From contig NC_042508.1 in the NCBI RefSeq assembly GCF_003054445.1, forward strand, positions 806,001 to 870,000: 64,000 nucleotides of DNA, in the 5' to 3' direction. The notes under the pieces are model-generated. The model did no database searches. It was not told where the DNA came from and saw only the letters and a list, made by a program, of their open reading frames with translations. This DNA is from Pichia kudriavzevii (taxonomy: Eukaryota; Ascomycota; Pichiomycetes; Pichiales; Pichiaceae). Made by a program: the position numbers and the translations under genes. This document shows, piece by piece, positions 1 through 10,310 of the stretch (the first letter of the stretch is position 1; each line of letters starts with the position of its first letter).

Positions 1-1
1 T

Positions 2-2638
2 TTGATTTCTACGGGTTTCCAATTACCTAGGAAGAACATTTTATTATCCATTGGTTCTTACAAAGAAAAGCAAGAACTATTACCAGCTATCAGAAAGTTA
101 GCACAATTGGGTTATAATTTGTTTGCTACCTCTGGTACAGCAGATTTCATCCAAGAACACGGTGTTCCAGTTAAATACTTGGAATTGTTAAATGAAGAGG
201 AAGAATCACAAAAGGCTGAATATTCCCTAACACAGCACTTAGCAAACAACTTGATTGATTTGTATATTAACTTACCATCTGCAAATAGATTTAGAAGACC
301 TTCTTCTTATGTCTCTAAGGGTTACACTACCAGAAGAATGGCAGTTGATTTCCAGATTCCGTTAGTTACAAATGTTAAGTGTGCTAAGATTTTGATCGAA
401 GCTATAGCTCGGAACGAGCCACTTGAAGCAGAAGAAATTGATGCGCAAACTTCCCACACTACCGTGCAATTACCTGGTTTAGTTTCTATTGGCACCTATG
501 TCCCAACATTAGGTGAACATGGTGCAGCTGCTTTTGAAGCTACTACAAAAGCTGCTGTAGCTTCTGGATTTGTTTTCAACTCTATTATTCCAATTACTAG
601 TGATGGTGCTGCTATTGTTGATGCCAGGACTTTAACAAGGGCAACAGAAATCATTAATGGCAACGCATATTCCGACTATTCCTTGTGTGTTGCCGCAACT
701 GAGACCAATGCACAACTTCTCCAACAAGTTAGTGCGCAAACCTCTGCATTATATATCAATGCAGCTGACTTTGATACCTCATTCATTCCTTCATTGTCGT
801 CCCATTTCAACAACTGGCCTTCTAACAAACCTATTATAGTTGACGCAAAGTCTACTTCTCTTGCTTCTTTATTGTTATTGGCTTCATTGTTCAACGCTAA
901 GATTCACGTTACCAATGTTACAGACAAGAATGATTTAGCATTGATCTCAATGTCAAAGCAAAAGAACATGAAGATTACATGTGATACTGCCATTTATTCC
1001 TTATTTTTCTCCCAAGCTGATTATCCAGGTGCAAGTTTCTTACCAACTAAAGAGGACCAGAAAGCTCTATGGGACAATTTAGAATCCATTGATTGTTTAT
1101 CGGTCGGCACAACTCCATACAAGTTAGCACAGCACTTGGGTGAGGAGATTACTCCAGGTATTGGTTTTGCAGATTCTATTCCGTTGTTAATCTCAGCCGT
1201 TTCTAAGCACAAGATAACCATTAATGATATTGTATCTAAGTTACATGAAAACCCAATCAGCATCCTTGGTTTAAGTGACTCTGAATCCTTGATTGATGTT
1301 AATGTTGATAGAAAACCATCTACCTTAAAGTCTCCTGTTAAAGTTTGGACTCCTGTCAAGGATGTTGATGGTTCAGTTGAAAGAGTTTACATGAATAACC
1401 AGACTGTTTCTTTGGAAGGTGAATTTGTTGTTACTGAACCCCTAGGAAGAGAAAGTACTGCATTGCATACAGCATCAATCTCTAACGAATTTGCAATTGA
1501 AGCCGGCGTTGCAACTACTGCAGCTGCTACTCCACGTACTAGAAGAGGCTCGAAATTTTCTTTTGACAGCAACAGAAGACGCTCTTTAATTGACTCACTG
1601 AAGGACGGCGAAGAAGAAGATTCTCCATCCGGTGCTGATTTAGTTTCTTTCATGCCACCAAAAGAATTGTCTCCTCCTAACGCTATCTCAACCTACATTA
1701 AGGGTCACAACCCATTCTTGAGAAAAAACATTCTTTCTGTGTCTCAAATTGGCAGAAGGGAGCTTCATGCGCTCTTCACGGTTGCACAAGAGATGAGATT
1801 AGCGGTTGAAAGAGAAGGTGTGCTTGACATTCTGAAGGGCAGAGTTTTAACGAACGCCTTTTTTGAACCATCTACTAGAACATCCTCTTCCTTCAATGCT
1901 GCAATGCAAAGATTAGGTGGTAGGGTAGTCTCAATTAGTGAACAAGGTTCTTCTGTTAAGAAAGGAGAAACTTTACAAGATACTATCAGAACCATGGCAT
2001 GTTATTCAGATGCGATTGTTTTGAGACATCCAGATGAAGAATCAGCAGAAATTGCTGATAAGTACTCTCCAATTCCTGTTATCAATGGTGGTAACGGATC
2101 CAGAGAGCATCCAACACAAGCGCTATTAGACTTGTTTACTATCAGAGAAGAATTGGGTACGGTCAACGGTATTACCGTCACCTTTATGGGTGATCTCAAA
2201 TACGGCAGACCAGTTCACTCCTTGTGCAAATTGTTGAGACAGTACCAAGTTAAGATCTACCTTGTTGCGCCTGAAGAGTTGAGACTACCAGAAAATCTGA
2301 GAGATATGTTAAGAGAATCAGGTATGCTACTCGGTGAAAGTACTGAATTGACCCCAGAAATTGTGTCCAAGTCTGATGTACTATATTGTACCAGAATCCA
2401 ACAAGAAAGATTCAAAGATCCAGAACAATATCTAAAATTAAAGGGTTCCTACCAAATCAATAACAAGGTTTTAAGTAACGCAAAACAACACATGTGTGTA
2501 ATGCACCCACTACCAAGAGTTGATGAAATTAATGAAGAGGTCGATTTCGATCAAAGGGCTGCTTATTTCAGACAAATGAGATATGGCTTATTTGTCAGGA
2601 TGGCTATCCTAGCAATGGTTATTGGTGTTGAATTCTAA
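2..2638 (+). CDS. URA2: URA2, carbamoyl-phosphate synthase/aspartate transcarbamylase, 3' part
   Basis: C-terminal 878 residues of the fungal multifunctional enzyme that makes carbamoyl phosphate and transfers it to aspartate, the first two steps of pyrimidine synthesis in the cytosol. The frame is open at the window edge, so the start and the glutaminase and synthetase domains lie outside. Residues about 10-150 are the MGS-like regulatory domain (NILLSIGSYKEK, LFATSGTADF). Residues about 165-500 resemble the inactive dihydroorotase-like domain of fungal URA2. A basic, serine-rich linker (RRGSKFSF, RRRSLIDS, near 515-535) could be phosphorylated by PKA, as known for CAD-type proteins. ATCase fills about 570-878, with carbamoyl-phosphate loop FFEPSTRTSSSF, the SREHPTQALLDLF segment and MHPLPRVDEI. 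Very sure of family; feedback inhibition by UTP is family knowledge. Confidence 0.97.
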   Translation: MISTGFQLPRKNILLSIGSYKEKQELLPAIRKLAQLGYNLFATSGTADFIQEHGVPVKYLELLNEEEESQKAEYSLTQHLANNLIDLYINLPSANRFRRPSSYVSKGYTTRRMAVDFQIPLVTNVKCAKILIEAIARNEPLEAEEIDAQTSHTTVQLPGLVSIGTYVPTLGEHGAAAFEATTKAAVASGFVFNSIIPITSDGAAIVDARTLTRATEIINGNAYSDYSLCVAATETNAQLLQQVSAQTSALYINAADFDTSFIPSLSSHFNNWPSNKPIIVDAKSTSLASLLLLASLFNAKIHVTNVTDKNDLALISMSKQKNMKITCDTAIYSLFFSQADYPGASFLPTKEDQKALWDNLESIDCLSVGTTPYKLAQHLGEEITPGIGFADSIPLLISAVSKHKITINDIVSKLHENPISILGLSDSESLIDVNVDRKPSTLKSPVKVWTPVKDVDGSVERVYMNNQTVSLEGEFVVTEPLGRESTALHTASISNEFAIEAGVATTAAATPRTRRGSKFSFDSNRRRSLIDSLKDGEEEDSPSGADLVSFMPPKELSPPNAISTYIKGHNPFLRKNILSVSQIGRRELHALFTVAQEMRLAVEREGVLDILKGRVLTNAFFEPSTRTSSSFNAAMQRLGGRVVSISEQGSSVKKGETLQDTIRTMACYSDAIVLRHPDEESAEIADKYSPIPVINGGNGSREHPTQALLDLFTIREELGTVNGITVTFMGDLKYGRPVHSLCKLLRQYQVKIYLVAPEELRLPENLRDMLRESGMLLGESTELTPEIVSKSDVLYCTRIQQERFKDPEQYLKLKGSYQINNKVLSNAKQHMCVMHPLPRVDEINEEVDFDQRAAYFRQMRYGLFVRMAILAMVIGVEF

Positions 2639-2909
2639 CCTCTATAAGTGGAAAGTTTTTTCGTCTGAAAGAAAACATCAGTACCAATGGGACAACCTAA
2701 GGCGATGAGTATATTGGGGAATATCTTGTCATTACTAGTTTTCTTTGGTTGACTGTTAACTTTCAATTCCGGTTTTTTATAAAAATATATATATTCATTA
2801 CAATTTAATATTTGATTTTAGTAGTAGAAAAAAATATATTTAAAAAATTACATTTTGGAAAATAACAGCGATTTTCCAACAAAAATAAGTCTAGGTTAGC
2901 AACAAAAAA

Positions 2910-2981
2910 TGCCCCCTGTCGGAATTGAACCAACGATCTTCGCATTACGAGTGCGACGCCTTACCACTTGGCCAAAGGGGC
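2910..2981 (-). tRNA. tRNA-Thr (anticodon CGU)
   Basis: Cloverleaf read on the minus strand: 7-bp acceptor stem GCCCCTT/AGGGGGC with one T-G pair, D arm with GGCCAAGTGG, anticodon stem TCGCA/TGCGA around loop CTCGTAA (anticodon CGU), and T loop GGTTCAATTCC. Discriminator base is A. No intron. A run of six T (2904-2909) follows directly as RNA polymerase III terminator. Confidence 0.96.
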
Positions 2982-4115
2982 AACAACACAAAATATCTTA
3001 TGATACATGTTGTCACTAATAGTCTTTCAATTCCTAGTTAAACAGAAGTTATTATATAAAATTTTTTTTTTGTTATTTTTTTATTTTGTTATTCCCCTTT
3101 TTTCTAGAAAACGAAGTTTTGGTATGGTAGTTAAAATTAATAATATTTTTCGAAACATTATACTATGTACTGTTAACAATATAAATAATTAAAACATGTA
3201 ATTGGACTCAACATCAATGTGTGTATGTGCCAAAAATATTTAAGAAATAATGACTTTTTATTAGAAGCAATAGTGATATATGATTTAGCTAACCATCATA
3301 GCCTCAAACTAAAGGTTTTTCAACAAAATAACAATAAACTTATTCTAGCTTCTGGCAATTATTTACGCTATTTATGATTGTTTTTAGTCAATAGAATATC
3401 ACACTAAATATGAATATCACTTTCAGAGTTCCAGGAAAAATCATTAGATGATATTTTACACTTGCAATTTAATGAATTAACACAGTGCTCGGCAATAACC
3501 ACCTATGGGCTGTTAATGCTTTGCTAAGTTAATTTTTATTTCTGCAAGTGGTGGTTTGGGAAATGTTTTTCCACTCACATGGGAAAAAAAAGTAATTTTT
3601 ACATTACATTAATGCGACTCCTGAATATACGTTTTAAGTATTATGAATTATCCGATATACAGTTCTTTTTTATTTGCAAGCGTACTTGATTGATTGAGTT
3701 ACAGAGCTTCAGGAGTGAATTTCAAGGTCAACAGAGTCACATTTCTTTCTAAGGTTTTCAAGTGACTCAGACAGAATTTGTACAATTTCGAAAAATATCC
3801 ACAAACTTCGTTCTGTTAAGCAGTGTTTAATACAATATATAATCAAGGAACAACATCAAAAAAGCCCTCAGTAGCAACTACTTCCTGACCTACAATTTTT
3901 ATAGAGCCTTGCGTATGAAATGTTTAGTTGTTTTAAGCCGTCGTAGTAGCTATCCCGGTCTCAGTCTTAGTTTTTGGATAGTGCGCGCTATTCATGTTTC
4001 TGTTGTTTATTTTTTTGAGGTCAATGTCAGCATAGATCTCCTTGTAACGGAAGAAGTACGTGTCTTGCTAATTATAAATAGCTCTTTTACTCACTGCAGA
4101 TCCCCCCAGATAAAA
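2982..4115. other. Gene-free AT-rich intergenic stretch between tRNA-Thr and CDC11
   Basis: About 1.1 kb without a credible reading frame. It holds T-rich runs near 3062-3080 and the CDC11 promoter at the right end, including a TATAAATA word at 4073-4080. That word lies only 36 bases before the CDC11 start, so it may be part of the leader rather than a working TATA box. I see no LTR or other transposon trace beside the tRNA gene. Confidence 0.6.
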
Positions 4116-5434
4116 ATGGTGACTGTTATAGAAAGCTCCTCGGCTGTACGTATTTGAATTCTTGTCCTTTTAAGACGCTTCAGATGAAAAAAAAGCTTAT
4201 ACTAACACTTTTTATGGAATATTTTGTTGTATAGTTAAGAAAGAGAAAGATTCTGAAGAAATTATTAAACTTCAGCATCATGGTAATTGGGCAATCAGGG
4301 TCGGGTAGATCAACTTTTATTAACACCCTATGTGATCAAATGGTTGTTGAATCGTCATCTACCATCAACTTATATTCACCGGAGGAGTTAAGTCTCCCAA
4401 CTAGAGAATTACAACTCAGGAAATCTAACGTCGAATTAGAAGATAATGAGGGTGTTAAGATTAGCCTTAATATTATCGACACGCCAGGTTTTGGGGATTC
4501 TTTGAATAACGATGAATCCTTCAAATTGATCAAAGATTACATCAAGTACCAATTTGATGAAATCTTAGTTGAGGAGAGTAGATTGAGAAGAAATCCTCGA
4601 TTTAAAGATGGCAGAATCCATGCTTGTTTATATTTTATTACTCCTACTGGCCATGGATTAAGAGAGATTGACGTTGAAATTATGAAACAACTAGGTGAGT
4701 ATGTGAATTTATTGCCATGCATAAGCAAGACCGATTCATTGACACTTGAGGAATTAAAGCTAAACAAGAAGCTAATCATGGAAGACATTGAACATTACAA
4801 GTTACCTATATTTGATTTTAACAATGACTATTTCTCGTACGATGAATCTTTAGATGATGAAACAGTTGAATTGAACAAGTACCTACAAAAAACTATTCCA
4901 TTTGCCTTGATGGGCTCAAATACCACCATTAAAGATACAGCTACAGGAGAAATCAAGAGAGTAAGAAAGTATCCTTGGGGTATTGTGGATATCTTCGACA
5001 ATGATGTCAGTGACGTTTCCATATTAAAAAACACTTTGCTGATTACTCATTTGAATGAACTAAAAGATTTCACACACGAAGTTTTATATGAGAACTACAG
5101 AACTAAGACATTGGGGGATGCCAACGAAGACTACGAGTCTAGTAATTCCTTTAGTGCTCAAAAAGCAACTCATAATGCTGTAGAGAGAGACGTCTCTCAC
5201 TCTATCACGAGGGAAATTTCAATGGGCCATTATGAACCGGAATCAGCTAATGAGGGTCAAACTGATGCCGATATTCAATTGAAAGAAGAACTAATTCGGA
5301 AAGAGGAGGAAAGACTACGTGCCTTTGAGGAAAGAGTCCAAAAGGACTTGCTTCTCAAGAGAGAGGAAATCGAAGCCCGGGAGAGGGAACTTGCCGAGTT
5401 AGAAAGAAGACTTGCAGAAGAGAATCTTGCGTAA
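4116..5434 (+). CDS. CDC11: CDC11 septin, two exons (4116-4145, 4235-5434)
   Basis: Septin GTPase, terminal subunit of the septin rod that forms filaments at the bud neck. Exon 1 encodes MVTVIESSSA and exon 2 continues LRKRKILKKLLNFSIM, matching the S. cerevisiae Cdc11 start (MSGIIDASSALRKRKHLKRG), so the product is 409 residues rather than the 384 given by the first ATG of exon 2. The septin polybasic stretch sits at residues 11-19. The P-loop GQSGSGRST begins near residue 29, switch II DTPGFGDS near 92, and the G4-like SKTD near 155. The last 50 residues are a charged heptad-like coiled coil, typical of Cdc3, Cdc11 and Cdc12. OPI3 follows on the same strand, and the two are close neighbours in S. 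cerevisiae too (YJR076C, YJR073C). Confidence 0.96.
4146..4234 (+). other. CDC11 spliceosomal intron, 89 nt
   Basis: 5' splice site GTACGT (a variant of GTATGT), perfect branch sequence TACTAAC at 4200-4206 and 3' splice site ATAG at 4231-4234. Joining at these points keeps the frame and restores the septin N-terminus, including its polybasic motif. The intron lies ten codons after the ATG, the usual position in yeasts. Confidence 0.94.
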
Positions 5435-5540
5435 TCTTGTAGCCTACACCTGTGTATTTCAGTTTTGTATCTTGAGGCAGATATGTAATGTACAAGCTAA
5501 ATTCCAATTCAAGTAAAGTCTGATTGGTGTGTATCTCATT

Positions 5541-5568
5541 TTCACATGCGAGATCTGCATTTCACATG
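5541..5568. promoter_or_regulatory. Two UAS-INO (Ino2/Ino4-type) sites upstream of OPI3
   Basis: TTCACATG occurs at 5541-5548 and again at 5561-5568, 20 bp apart. Read on the other strand each is CATGTGAA, the core of the inositol/choline-responsive element bound by Ino2-Ino4 in S. cerevisiae. A CATGAAA word follows at 5571. OPI3 is a classic target, so the site and the gene agree. Binding itself is inferred. Confidence 0.8.
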
Positions 5569-5601
5569 CACATGAAACGTGATTGTGGGGATATGCTCAT
5601 G

Positions 5602-5609
5602 TATAAAAG
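5602..5609 (+). promoter_or_regulatory. TATA box of OPI3
   Basis: TATAAAAG lies 34 bp downstream of the second UAS-INO word and 112 bp upstream of the OPI3 ATG, a usual yeast TATA spacing. Confidence 0.6.
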
Positions 5610-5720
5610 AAACAAATTCCCCCCCCCTGTTTTAAAGTTGGCTCTCTTTTTGCTTGTTACTTCCTATACTTATACTATACTTCTAGTGCTTATTAAACAA
5701 CAACACAAGACATCTCCACA

Positions 5721-6579
5721 ATGGGTTTAACAGAAATAGCTCTTGAGTTATACAACGATATCGACTTCAACGACAAGAAGTTTCAGAGTATGTATTTCTC
5801 CGATGTTTTCATAATTGCTTGACAGCTCAAGTGAAGCAGAAGAGCCGATTAGCAGGATTGGATGACGTGCCATGGTGATGTGTGTGCTGTACACCTAACG
5901 ATTGGATGGCACACCATACGAGGGGTGATTCCGTCGCCTCCCGAGCCTCCAGTGTAATTATGTCATTGGCGTGCGCAAGTATCGCTCTATCAACCAAGGA
6001 TTACTAACAATCTGTGCTCCCACTTCTTGTGCAGCGTCTTTATTTTTCATTATCTTCAATCCACTATACTGGAATTTTGGTGCTCGTTTGGAATACTACA
6101 CAAAGATTCTATCTACTCTCTGTTTTGGCTCTAAGAAATTGGCTGTTTATGTTTTTTCATTGACAGTTTTTACATTAGGTATTTTTAGAGACGAGATTTA
6201 TAGGGCTGCTCTCACCGACCAAGCAACATCTCCATACCTTGATAATGCACTTTTCAAACTTTTAGGTGTTGGATTCTTTGGTTACGGTGGTGTTTTGGTC
6301 TTGAGCTCCATGTACAAATTAGGTATTGTGGGCACTTATCTCGGTGACCATTTTGGATTTCTTTTTGATGAAAGAATTGTCGATTTCCCTTTCAATGTCT
6401 GCGACAATCCAATGTACGATGGTTCCACTCTTTGTTTCTTAGGTACTGCTCTTTTTTATGCCAAGCCGGCAGGTCTGTTTGCATCGGCATTAGTTTACAC
6501 TATGTACCAAATTGTCTTATTGATTGAAGAACCTTTCACTGCAAAGATTTACTCCCAAAGAGTGCAAAAACAAAAATAA
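5721..6579 (+). CDS. OPI3: OPI3 phospholipid methyltransferase, two exons (5721-5787, 6035-6579)
   Basis: Methylates phosphatidyl-monomethylethanolamine twice to make phosphatidylcholine in the ER membrane. Exon 1 starts MGLTEIALELYNDIDFN and exon 2 continues SLFFIIFNPLYWNFGARLEY, matching FNPFFWNVVARLEY of S. cerevisiae Opi3. The spliced product is 203 residues (206 in S. cerevisiae). It is rich in hydrophobic segments, and the conserved GTYLGDHFG and PFNVCDNPMYDGSTL motifs of the PEMT family are present. The promoter has paired UAS-INO sites and a TATA box. The open frame that reaches back to 5971 inside the intron has no ATG, so the spliced model is preferred. Confidence 0.95.
5788..6034 (+). 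other. OPI3 spliceosomal intron, 247 nt
   Basis: 5' splice site GTATGT at 5788-5793, branch TACTAAC at 6002-6008 and 3' site TGCAG ending at 6034. The phase-1 junction keeps the downstream reading frame. The GC-richer interior (5840-5970) stands out from the AT-rich flanks but shows no gene. Confidence 0.93.
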
Positions 6580-7363
6580 ATCTATGCCTAAATATTTATA
6601 CAGATATGAATTGTCTAAATAATATGTACATATCAAATGAATACTTATTTCAGTAACTCTCACAGAATTCTAACGTTTTAATACTCACATGATCTAAGTT
6701 ATTCTACGCATCGTGAACGTTGATGGGCTAAATCACTTACTTTTGTGACCAAGGAATTGGTAGTTACACACGAATCATAAACGGTCAATCCACCTTTAAG
6801 AGGACAAATGATTTTGATGTGGGCTGGAAATCGCGGAACATTGTAATCATTGCTTTAGTAGGTAACGTTTCCCATGAGTTTATAAGTATATTAAATGAAG
6901 TTTTATACCTGTTAATCTGTATTCGAGTGTTTCAAAAAAAAAAAAAAAATCATGCTACACATCTGTAACAAGTAATTTATGATTCTTATTTGTTTTCATG
7001 TTTACACTATAGCTAGGCTAAATATCTAAATCGAGCAGGTACTTATCATAAACATAAATCTAATTCTACTATATGAACATCTTAGCTTTTAATAAGCAAT
7101 AGATGTACTAGTATTTGTATTCCTTAGGTCAGTATTTTGATATATTAATTTCGTCAAAATTGTAACATGTAACTTTTGTTAGTAATATCTGGGTGATATA
7201 CGATATCAAACTAAGAAAGTCAATGTTAAACAACAGCTCAATTGATATTAAGCTGATATTAAAGGGAACAGTATTAAAACGAATGCTTATCCGTTTTTTA
7301 AAGAATGCTAGTTACTACCCAAAGCTCAGGCCTATAACGCCTTCATTTTGATAATCAACTAAG
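6580..7363. other. Intergenic stretch between OPI3 and the coiled-coil gene
   Basis: 784 bases, AT-rich, with an A-tract near 6935-6949 and no credible reading frame. It serves as OPI3 3' region and promoter of the next gene. Nothing else recognised. Confidence 0.6.
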
Positions 7364-9298
7364 ATGGAGTCACTAGGAAACCCTAGTTTTATCTTGAGAG
7401 GGTATATGTTTGAAAGGTACAGTAAAAATATACTAACCTGCTTAGTTGGTTTAGGTGCCACAGCAATAGGCGTTGCAATAGGGTCCTTTTTCAATGATAA
7501 TGAAACTATCGAAGAATTACACGATTACTTGGATAAAGAACAATATATACAATATCTGGTTTCATCATTTATAAAGAAAGATGAATTCATAGAACTTTTC
7601 AAATACGCTGTTTTATCAATTATTTTCATGATAGCTTTTGCATTAGCATTTGCTGGTTTCACTTTAGTAAAGTTGAAGAAACAAGATAAAACAACTGCCT
7701 TGAAATTAGAAAATATTCATGAAAAAATCTCTAATATTGAACATGTTATCGAATCAATTCTTAGAGATCACGAGAATATCGATATAGAACAATTAAAATT
7801 TTTCAAATCTGAAATTGACCAACAAAGGATCACCTTTAAAAACTTGATTTCCAATAAAACCCTAGAGCTAGAAACAAAAATATCTGCAGCAACTTCGGTA
7901 TGTTCAAAAGCTAAAACGCAAGTTCAAACTGATTTGAAGAATGCTAAGGATATGATATGCCATTCTGATTATTTAAAGAACGAATTAAACGCTATCCAAC
8001 AGACCCTTAATAATGTGAAATTGAAGTCACAAACAATTGAAACAGATATGACAGAACTTTATGATAGTATATCAGAAAAACGTACATTTATTGAGCAGGA
8101 ATTCAAAGAGAAATTCACATCGTTAAACGAAAAATTGAACAGCCAATATGTTGATATTCATAAATGTAACAACTTGTTGCTAGATTCTCAAATAATGTTG
8201 GAAGCGGCTGTTATAGAGTTCGAAAAGGTGAGCAACCCTACTGACATCGCTAAAAGTTCGAACATAACTGAGAGGACGATACTTTGCTTGAGGAAAGCTC
8301 TTGAGGTCAAGTCTTATTACGAAACAGGAACTGAAACTGAGAACCTATGTTCGTCTAGCATGATTACTGAATTACCATTCACAAGCGGTAATATTGAAAC
8401 AGACCCAAATAAAAATTCAGTTAATGCATCTCTTATTAAAATAATGAGTCATGTTTCTGACATCGAAGAACGACTGGATGTCCAAGAGGTTCTAATCAAA
8501 AAAAACTGCAGTGACCTGAAAAATTCACTCAATTTGACAGCCACAAAAGTATCAGACATTAAAGCTTATAGTGATGAATGGATTACTTCGTGGATTGCTG
8601 TCTTATATGCTCTATTCAACAGTACTTTCATGAACTTAGAGGATCAACTTTTTGGGATCGATTATATGGAGTACAAGACAATTTTTCAGTTTGAAAGTAA
8701 TAAATCTAATGAAAACTCTAATTTATTGCAGGATATTGTTGAGAAATGCAAGAAAACTTGTCTAAAAACCATAAATGAAGTGAATTTGTTGATTTTTGAA
8801 TATTACCTAGTACAAAAGTCATCACCGGAATGCGGCTCGTCTCTAGTGTCGCTATGCGAAGCAAAAATAGATGAAGAACTAGAAGATCTATTTGAAAGTA
8901 TCAAAATTGCACTTGGGAGATCGTCAATTACTGAGCCTCAAAAATCAAATATATTGAACACTTTACACAAATTAAAGCAAGACTTAGTCTCAGACTTGAA
9001 ATGTGACACCAGAAGATACAATAGTTTGGTCAAACAAAACCTGAAAGATTTCCATCTTATTCATGATACAATAAAGACCTTGCTTACCAAGCCAGAACAC
9101 AAAGGCTTGTCTTTATCAGAGGATGAATCTGTAATTGAAGTTTCAGATAACTCAATCTCATTAATTTCAGAAAATATTAATTCCTCCTATTCTGAAGATG
9201 ATTCATCTTTCCTTAATGAAGGTTTAAGTGGGTCTTCTTTGAGACCCTTCAAAATAACAACTTCGTTGAAAACAAAGGGAAATCTATTAAGAGGGTAG
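7364..9298 (+). CDS. Unrecognised two-TM coiled-coil protein, 644 aa
   Basis: I do not recognise this gene. It starts with MESLGNPS. Two hydrophobic segments, about residues 23-43 and 80-103, flank a charged loop of about 35 residues, so both ends probably face the same side of a membrane. Residues about 105-260 are rich in K, E, L, Q and N with heptad-like spacing, suggesting a long coiled coil; a second helical, leucine-rich part runs to about 560. The tail (about 580-630) is acidic and serine-rich (SEDDSSFLNEGLSGSS). No catalytic motif is visible. The layout (short N-terminal hairpin, long coiled coil) would suit a tether or an anchor at the nuclear envelope, ER or mitochondrion, but that is inference. 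It sits between OPI3 and HEM4 on the same strand. Confidence 0.85.
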   Translation: MESLGNPSFILRGYMFERYSKNILTCLVGLGATAIGVAIGSFFNDNETIEELHDYLDKEQYIQYLVSSFIKKDEFIELFKYAVLSIIFMIAFALAFAGFTLVKLKKQDKTTALKLENIHEKISNIEHVIESILRDHENIDIEQLKFFKSEIDQQRITFKNLISNKTLELETKISAATSVCSKAKTQVQTDLKNAKDMICHSDYLKNELNAIQQTLNNVKLKSQTIETDMTELYDSISEKRTFIEQEFKEKFTSLNEKLNSQYVDIHKCNNLLLDSQIMLEAAVIEFEKVSNPTDIAKSSNITERTILCLRKALEVKSYYETGTETENLCSSSMITELPFTSGNIETDPNKNSVNASLIKIMSHVSDIEERLDVQEVLIKKNCSDLKNSLNLTATKVSDIKAYSDEWITSWIAVLYALFNSTFMNLEDQLFGIDYMEYKTIFQFESNKSNENSNLLQDIVEKCKKTCLKTINEVNLLIFEYYLVQKSSPECGSSLVSLCEAKIDEELEDLFESIKIALGRSSITEPQKSNILNTLHKLKQDLVSDLKCDTRRYNSLVKQNLKDFHLIHDTIKTLLTKPEHKGLSLSEDESVIEVSDNSISLISENINSSYSEDDSSFLNEGLSGSSLRPFKITTSLKTKGNLLRG

Positions 9299-9491
9299 TC
9301 CTGTATGGTGCATGTTATGTAAGGTTATTTTTTTTTCCAGTATCTAGTCAGTCACCGACTTCACGACTCGGTATTTTTCAGCACGAAGCTGCATTGTGTA
9401 AATCTCAATAAATTTTGATGAAATACTTTCATTTAACCATATTTTTCTTTTGAAAAACATCGGTTGAACATATCGAAAAATACTGTCTAAA

Positions 9492-10271
9492 ATGGGCAAG
9501 TCGATCATATTGTTAAAGAATGAAACTATTCCACATGATCCTTACCGAGAAAAATTTAAAGAGAAAAGTATCGATGTCCACTTTCTTCCATTATTAACCC
9601 ATAATCCTATAAATCATGCAGAAATTATTGGCTTTCTAACTGGGGATATGTTCCTAAAGGAATATAAGGCCTTCATCATTACCTCACAGAGATGTATCGA
9701 ATCCTTGGATACAGTACTCTCGATGATTGATGATAAGGATACATTAAATCAGATCTTGCAGAAGCCCGCTTACACGGTTGGTCCTGCAACATATGATGTT
9801 CTCTCTGCGTTAGGATTTAGAAATATCAAGGGTGGTATGAATGCCGGTAACGGGTCAATTCTTTCTGACTTGATAATGTCCGATGAACTTTTCAAGGATG
9901 GCAATAAAAAGATTTTGTTCCTTACAGGTGAAATACGCAAGGATATTATTCCGAAGAAGCTAAAATCAGCTGGCTTTGATCTGAAGGAACTTGTCGCTTA
10001 TAGAACCCAGGTGAGAGGCGATGTTGTTTTGAGATACACAAAGCTATACAATCAGTTAGTATCTAATGATAATGAAAAATGGGTTGTTTTCTTTAGCCCG
10101 CAGGGCACAGAGTATATCACCCAACATTTGATAAATAACAAACCAGACTTTAAGATTGCAAGTATAGGTCCTACAACAGAAGAATATCTCAGAAATTTGG
10201 ACATTCAGCCAAATGTGGTTTCGGGGAAACCGAATGCTTCCTCTTTATTAGAAAGTATATCCAAAGCGTAA
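9492..10271 (+). CDS. HEM4: HEM4 uroporphyrinogen-III synthase
   Basis: Closes and rearranges hydroxymethylbilane to uroporphyrinogen III, the fourth step of heme synthesis, in the cytosol. The 259-residue product (275 in S. cerevisiae) begins MGKSIILLKN. It has the two-lobed HemD pattern: FIITSQRCIESL in lobe one, YTVGPATYDVL at the hinge, ILFLTGEIRKDIIP with LVAYRTQ, and WVVFFSPQGTEYI then IASIGPTT in lobe two. It converges on TRS130 with only 39 bp between stop codons. Confidence 0.94.
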   Translation: MGKSIILLKNETIPHDPYREKFKEKSIDVHFLPLLTHNPINHAEIIGFLTGDMFLKEYKAFIITSQRCIESLDTVLSMIDDKDTLNQILQKPAYTVGPATYDVLSALGFRNIKGGMNAGNGSILSDLIMSDELFKDGNKKILFLTGEIRKDIIPKKLKSAGFDLKELVAYRTQVRGDVVLRYTKLYNQLVSNDNEKWVVFFSPQGTEYITQHLINNKPDFKIASIGPTTEEYLRNLDIQPNVVSGKPNASSLLESISKA

Positions 10272-10310
10272 AAGCGATTCATATTTATAAAGCATTAGGA
10301 TAATCGTTAC

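Noticed and set aside
3007-3192. Short frame beside tRNA-Thr as a transposon remnant
   Set aside because: Only phenylalanine-rich low complexity; no LTR ends, primer site or coding similarity.
2982-4115. LTR or solo element next to tRNA-Thr
   Set aside because: Looked for TG...CA ends and direct repeats near the tRNA; none found.
5971-6034. OPI3 start at 5971
   Set aside because: The frame there has no ATG, and spliced exon 1 with GTATGT and TACTAAC gives the correct N-terminus and family length.
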